Origin: Chloroflexota bacterium
GTDB lineage: Bacteria > Chloroflexota > Limnocylindria > Limnocylindrales > CSP1-4
Length of the DNA stretch: 8,309 bases
Direction of reading: 5' to 3'
NCBI GenBank assembly: GCA_021812735.1
Contig: JAKAMV010000406.1
Location: 1-8,309 of the forward strand
Shown here: positions 5,691 to 8,309 of the stretch, in pieces
Position numbering within the stretch: the first letter of the stretch is position 1
Layout of the letters: every line of letters starts with the position of its first letter
The notes under the pieces: model-generated
What the model saw: only the letters and a program-made list of their open reading frames with translations
The model's database searches: none
Told to the model about the DNA's origin: nothing
Translations under genes and position numbers: made by a program

Positions 5691-7673
5691 ATGTCGGACG
5701 CCGAAGGCCAGCAGCCCGTGGACCAGAACCCGCCGGACGGCAGTGCGGTGCCGGAGGATGCGGCCGGGGGTGAGCCCACCGCTGAGGCATCTGCTGCGCA
5801 GGCCGCTGACGGGTTCGAGACTCAGGTTCCGGCCGAGGCGCCCGAGGCTGTTGCGGCGCCCGGGGCCGCCGAGGCGCCTGCCGGCGACGTGCCGGGCGAG
5901 GCTGAGTTCCTCGGCGCGCCGCCCGCCGAGGAGGCGCCCGAGGCTGCCGAGGCCGCCGAGGCGCCCGAGGCCGCCGACGACGCGGAGATGGAGCTCCCCG
6001 AGCCCGCGAGCCTGGCCACCGTGGCCGAGTTGGTTGCCGCCACCCTGCGGGCTGCCGGAGTCCGACTTGCGTTCACGGTCCCCGGCGAGAGCTTCCTGCC
6101 CGTCCTCGACGCTCTCCATGCCGCGGGGATCCGCGTGATCGCCACCCGGCACGAGGGCGCGGCTGCGATGGCTGCCGAGGCGTACGGCCAGCTGACGGGT
6201 CGTCCAGCCGTCTGCCTGGGAACGCGAGCGGTGGGCGCGGCCAACCTGTCCATCGGTGTCCACACCGCCACGGCGGACTCGTCGCCCATGTTCGTCCTGG
6301 TGGGCGACGTGGAGCGCGGCGTCCGCGGGCGCGAGGCCTTCCAGGAGGTGGACCTTGTGGCAACCGTCGGTCGTCTGGCCAAGTGGGCCGGGCGGATCGA
6401 CGATGCGGAGACCGCGGCGGCCACGCTCGAGGCGGCGACCCGGGCGGTCCTGGAGGGTCGGCCCGGCCCTGCGCTCCTGGCGCTGCCGGAGGACGTGCTC
6501 GACCTTCCCCTGCCTGAGGGCACCAGGGCGCCGGTCGTCCGCCCGCACCCCGACCTGCCGCCCATGTCGGATGTCCGAGCGGTCCTGCACGAGCTTGCCG
6601 GCGCCGAGCGCCCGCTGATCCTGGCCGGGGCGGGCGTGCTTCGTGCACGCTGCTCGAACGATCTGGTCCGCCTGGCGGAGCTGCTCCACGTTCCCGTGGT
6701 GTCCTCCTGGCGCCGCGGCGACGTGATCCCCAACGATCACCAGCTCTACCTGGGCATGACTGGGTTCGGGAGCCCGGCGTCCGTTCGGGAGCGCATCGGA
6801 GCGGCCGATGTGCTGGTCGTGATCGGCTCGCGGCTGTCCGAGCCGACCACCTTCGGCTACGCGCTGCCAGCTCCCGGGCAGCGCTGGATCCACATCGACG
6901 TCGAGCCGCGCACGCAGGCCGTGGGCGGGACGCCCGCGCCGGTGATGGCGATCCGCGCGGACGCCCGAGCCTTCCTGCGGGCGGCCACGGCCCGGCTCAA
7001 GGACGCGGTCCTGCTGGCCGAGCCGCTGGCCAAGCGGGATCTCCACAACGCCGCCGACCGCTCCGCCTACGAGGCCGCATCGTCGGTGGACCACCACCCG
7101 TGGAGCGGTCCCGGGGCGAATCCGGGCAAGGTGATCGCGGAGCTGCGACGGCTGCTGCCCGAGGACGCCATCCTCACCACCGACGCCGGCGCTTTTGGGG
7201 GCTGGGCCGCTCGAGGGTTCCGGTTCCGGCGCCCCGGCACGTTCCTCGGCCCCACCTCGGGCGCCATGGGGTATGCGTTCCCGGCGGCGATGGCGGCGGC
7301 GATCGTCCACCGTGAACGGCGCGTCGTGGCGCTGGTGGGAGACGGCGGCATGGGCATGACGCTCGCGGAGCTGGAGACGGCGGTCCGCGAGGGCGCGCAC
7401 GTGGTCGCGATCGTGTTCGACAACCAGCGGTTCGGCATGATCCGCGACCACCAGGAGCGTCGCGGGAGCCCGGCGACCCCGGGGACCGACCTCGGCCCGC
7501 TCGACTTCGCCGCCGCCGCGCGCGCCTGTGGGGCCCGGGGCGTGCGCGTGGACACCGATCTGGCGTTCGAGCCCGCGCTCCGGACCGCGCTGGCAGCGTC
7601 CGGCCCCACCCTGATCCACGTGCTGGTGGACCGTCGCTGGGTCAGCGTTGACCAGCCGGCGACCGAGGCTTGA
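5691..7673 (+). CDS. Acetolactate-synthase-like thiamine diphosphate enzyme with acidic N-terminal tail
   Basis: A 660-residue enzyme of the POX/acetolactate synthase class, which uses thiamine diphosphate (ThDP) and Mg2+ for carboligation or decarboxylation of 2-oxoacids. Residues 1-105 are a disordered-looking Ala/Pro/Glu tail. The PYR domain covers about 107-275, with VPGESFLPVLDAL (130-142), the cofactor-activating glutamate E155 in ATRHEGAAAMAAEAYG, and FQEVDLVATVGRLAKWAGRI (217-236). The central domain covers about 293-440 (ERPLILAGAGV, LVVIGSRLSEPTTFGY, IHIDVEP). The PP domain covers about 475-650, with VALVGDGGMGMTLAELETAV (546-565) and FDNQRFGMIRDHQERR (576-591), the metal and ThDP site. 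ALS catalytic subunits are usually about 550-600 residues; the tail explains the excess. No small regulatory subunit (ilvN) follows, so genuine branched-chain synthesis is doubtful; related enzymes include sulfoacetaldehyde acetyltransferase and other carboligases. The stop overlaps the DUF952 start. The family is firm; the substrate is unknown. Confidence 0.9.
   Translation: MSDAEGQQPVDQNPPDGSAVPEDAAGGEPTAEASAAQAADGFETQVPAEAPEAVAAPGAAEAPAGDVPGEAEFLGAPPAEEAPEAAEAAEAPEAADDAEMELPEPASLATVAELVAATLRAAGVRLAFTVPGESFLPVLDALHAAGIRVIATRHEGAAAMAAEAYGQLTGRPAVCLGTRAVGAANLSIGVHTATADSSPMFVLVGDVERGVRGREAFQEVDLVATVGRLAKWAGRIDDAETAAATLEAATRAVLEGRPGPALLALPEDVLDLPLPEGTRAPVVRPHPDLPPMSDVRAVLHELAGAERPLILAGAGVLRARCSNDLVRLAELLHVPVVSSWRRGDVIPNDHQLYLGMTGFGSPASVRERIGAADVLVVIGSRLSEPTTFGYALPAPGQRWIHIDVEPRTQAVGGTPAPVMAIRADARAFLRAATARLKDAVLLAEPLAKRDLHNAADRSAYEAASSVDHHPWSGPGANPGKVIAELRRLLPEDAILTTDAGAFGGWAARGFRFRRPGTFLGPTSGAMGYAFPAAMAAAIVHRERRVVALVGDGGMGMTLAELETAVREGAHVVAIVFDNQRFGMIRDHQERRGSPATPGTDLGPLDFAAAARACGARGVRVDTDLAFEPALRTALAASGPTLIHVLVDRRWVSVDQPATEA
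5832..5971 (+). repeat. Imperfect Ala-Pro-Glu coding repeats in the N-terminal tail
   Basis: The 14-base unit GAGGCGCCCGAGGC occurs at 5835-5848, 5931-5944 and 5958-5971. The longer GCCGAGGCGCCCGAGGC occurs exactly at 5832-5848 and 5955-5971. They code for the AEAPEA-type peptide repeats. This looks like tail growth by slippage or short duplications and is a candidate for length variation between strains. Confidence 0.65.
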
Positions 7674-8029
7674 GCCGCCCCACGCTCCACATGGTGCCGG
7701 AGGTCGTCTGGGCGTCGCGTGATCCGCGCGCGCCCTACGCCCCGGCCGCCTTTGCCGAGGAGGGGTTCATCCACTGCACCGACGGTGACAGCGGCATGGT
7801 GGCGACCGCCAACCGCTTCTACCGGGACGACCCGCGGCCGTTCCTGGTGCTGACCGTGGACCTTGACCGGACCGGCAGCCCGTGGCGATTCGACGACCCG
7901 GACGAGCGGTACCCGCACATCTACGGGACGATCGCCCCCGCGGCCGTGCTCGCGGTGCGGCGCATGGCCCGGCAGCCCGACGGCACGTTCTCCGGGATCG
8001 CCGAGGACACCGCGGCGGCCGGCGGCTGA
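7670..8029 (+). CDS. DUF952 family protein
   Basis: A 119-residue protein of the DUF952 family (function unknown). The family pattern is clear: TLHMVPEVVW near the start, EEGFIHCTDGD at residues 30-40, the strand FLVLTVDLDRTG at 58-69, and YPHIYGTIAPAAVLAVRRM at 81-99. The usual family start is a short MxLHxVP stretch, which supports the TTG at 7670, seven codons before the ATG at 7691; starting at 7691 would lose the first strand. The TTG overlaps the stop of the ThDP gene as TTGA, so translation is probably coupled. The conserved His and Glu of EGFIHC and the His of YPHIYG are present, so the protein looks intact. No membrane segment or signal peptide is seen. The biochemical role of the family is not known to me, and the link to the ThDP enzyme is by position only. 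Confidence 0.9.
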   Translation: MSRPTLHMVPEVVWASRDPRAPYAPAAFAEEGFIHCTDGDSGMVATANRFYRDDPRPFLVLTVDLDRTGSPWRFDDPDERYPHIYGTIAPAAVLAVRRMARQPDGTFSGIAEDTAAAGG

Positions 8030-8038
8030 GATGCCTCC

Positions 8039-8055
8039 CGGCCGCTCTACGGCCG
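8039..8055. terminator. Hairpin between convergent genes, possible weak terminator
   Basis: CGGCCG (8039-8044), loop CTCTA, CGGCCG (8050-8055) gives a 6-bp all-GC stem in the 35-base gap between the DUF952 gene and the convergent MFS gene. Position fits a bidirectional terminator. No T-run follows on either strand, so the call is weak. Confidence 0.3.
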
Positions 8056-8064
8056 CGCTCCGCC

Positions 8065-8309
8065 CTACGTGTCGAACGCGGGCGCGTCGCGCGGGATGAA
8101 CCACCAGGCGAGCAGCGACGAGAGCGCGGCCACGGCGATGGCCACGCCCATGGCGAGCGCCGGGCCCAGGGTCACCAGCTGCCCGCCGATCGCGGCGCCG
8201 ACGGGGTAGCCGAGGAAGTTGAGCGACATGGAGACCGCGAAGGCCCGCCCGAGCCACGCCGGATCCGTCCGCCGCTGCCGCAGCGTGAACATCGCGACGT
8301 CCATGGGCC
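8065..8309 (-). CDS. MFS transporter, C-terminal end (partial)
   Basis: The C-terminal 80 or so residues of a major facilitator superfamily transporter, read leftward and cut by the right edge of the window. The frame is open through the edge, so the ATG at 8304 is probably internal. It begins (P)MDVAMFTLRQRRTDPAWLGR, a cytoplasmic loop typical between late helices, then helix AFAVSMSLNFLGYPVGAAIGG and a last helix LAMGVAIAVAALSSLLAWWF, ending in a short tail PRDAPAFDT. This matches the final two transmembrane helices of a 12-helix MFS permease. Substrate cannot be told. It converges on the DUF952 gene and belongs to a separate transcript. Stop is TAG (8065-8067 on the complement). Confidence 0.85.
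   Translation of the reverse strand, partial: PMDVAMFTLRQRRTDPAWLGRAFAVSMSLNFLGYPVGAAIGGQLVTLGPALAMGVAIAVAALSSLLAWWFIPRDAPAFDT

Noticed and set aside
5691..6005. Acidic N-terminal tail as a secretion signal or lipoprotein peptide
   Set aside because: There is no basic start, no hydrophobic core and no lipobox cysteine.
5340..7619. Long open frame on the minus strand (about 760 codons) across yajQ and the ThDP gene
   Set aside because: It is antisense to two clear conserved genes, reads as Arg/Gly/Ala/His-rich low-complexity sequence with no recognisable domain, and is a common artefact of GC-rich codon usage.

Overview
The window comes from a very GC-rich bacterial chromosome. It is densely packed, with nine genes in a row on the + strand and one convergent gene on the - strand at the right edge. 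The mix of an FtsK-type DNA pump, a large RodZ-like protein, a MurC-like ligase and a YajQ protein points to a peptidoglycan-making bacterium. The RodZ architecture (HTH, one membrane helix, extracytoplasmic beta-sandwich domains, C-terminal DUF4115) and the base composition would fit a soil or freshwater Chloroflexota lineage of the Limnocylindria type. That placement is inference; a GC-rich actinobacterial lineage is not excluded. No tRNA, rRNA, CRISPR array, insertion sequence or phage gene was seen.

Layout. 2-1171: C-terminal part of ftsK, cut by the left edge. 1168-2607: rodZ-like gene. 2609-3100: stand-alone CinA C-terminal domain (pncC, NMN amidohydrolase). 3097-4611: MurC-like Mur ligase. 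4608-4994: small NTF2/SnoaL-like protein. 5006-5497: YajQ. 5508-5618: a 36-residue single-helix peptide not readily matched to any known family. 5619-5690: short leader with palindromes. 5691-7673: acetolactate-synthase-like thiamine-diphosphate (ThDP) enzyme with a long acidic N-terminal tail. 7670-8029: DUF952 protein. 8065-8309, - strand: last two helices of an MFS transporter, cut by the right edge. No gene-free stretch reaches 300 bases; the longest is the 72-base gap before the ThDP gene.

How the genes fit together. From ftsK to yajQ the genes overlap by 4 bases (ATGA, GTGA, ATGA) or lie 1 to 11 bases apart, so they look like one translationally coupled transcript. Its theme is division and envelope growth: chromosome segregation (FtsK), cell shape (RodZ), a peptidoglycan precursor ligase (MurC-like) and pyridine nucleotide salvage (PncC). 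The small peptide has a near-perfect Shine-Dalgarno sequence just after yajQ. The ThDP enzyme and the DUF952 protein form a second coupled pair (TTGA overlap), possibly with its own expression signals.

Most genes are ordinary housekeeping. The parts worth a second look are the small Ile/Val-rich peptide with its palindromic leader upstream of an acetolactate-synthase-like gene, the acidic tail of that enzyme, the proline-rich insertion in RodZ, and the altered motifs of the MurC-like ligase. I found no convincing new multi-gene defence or mobile system.
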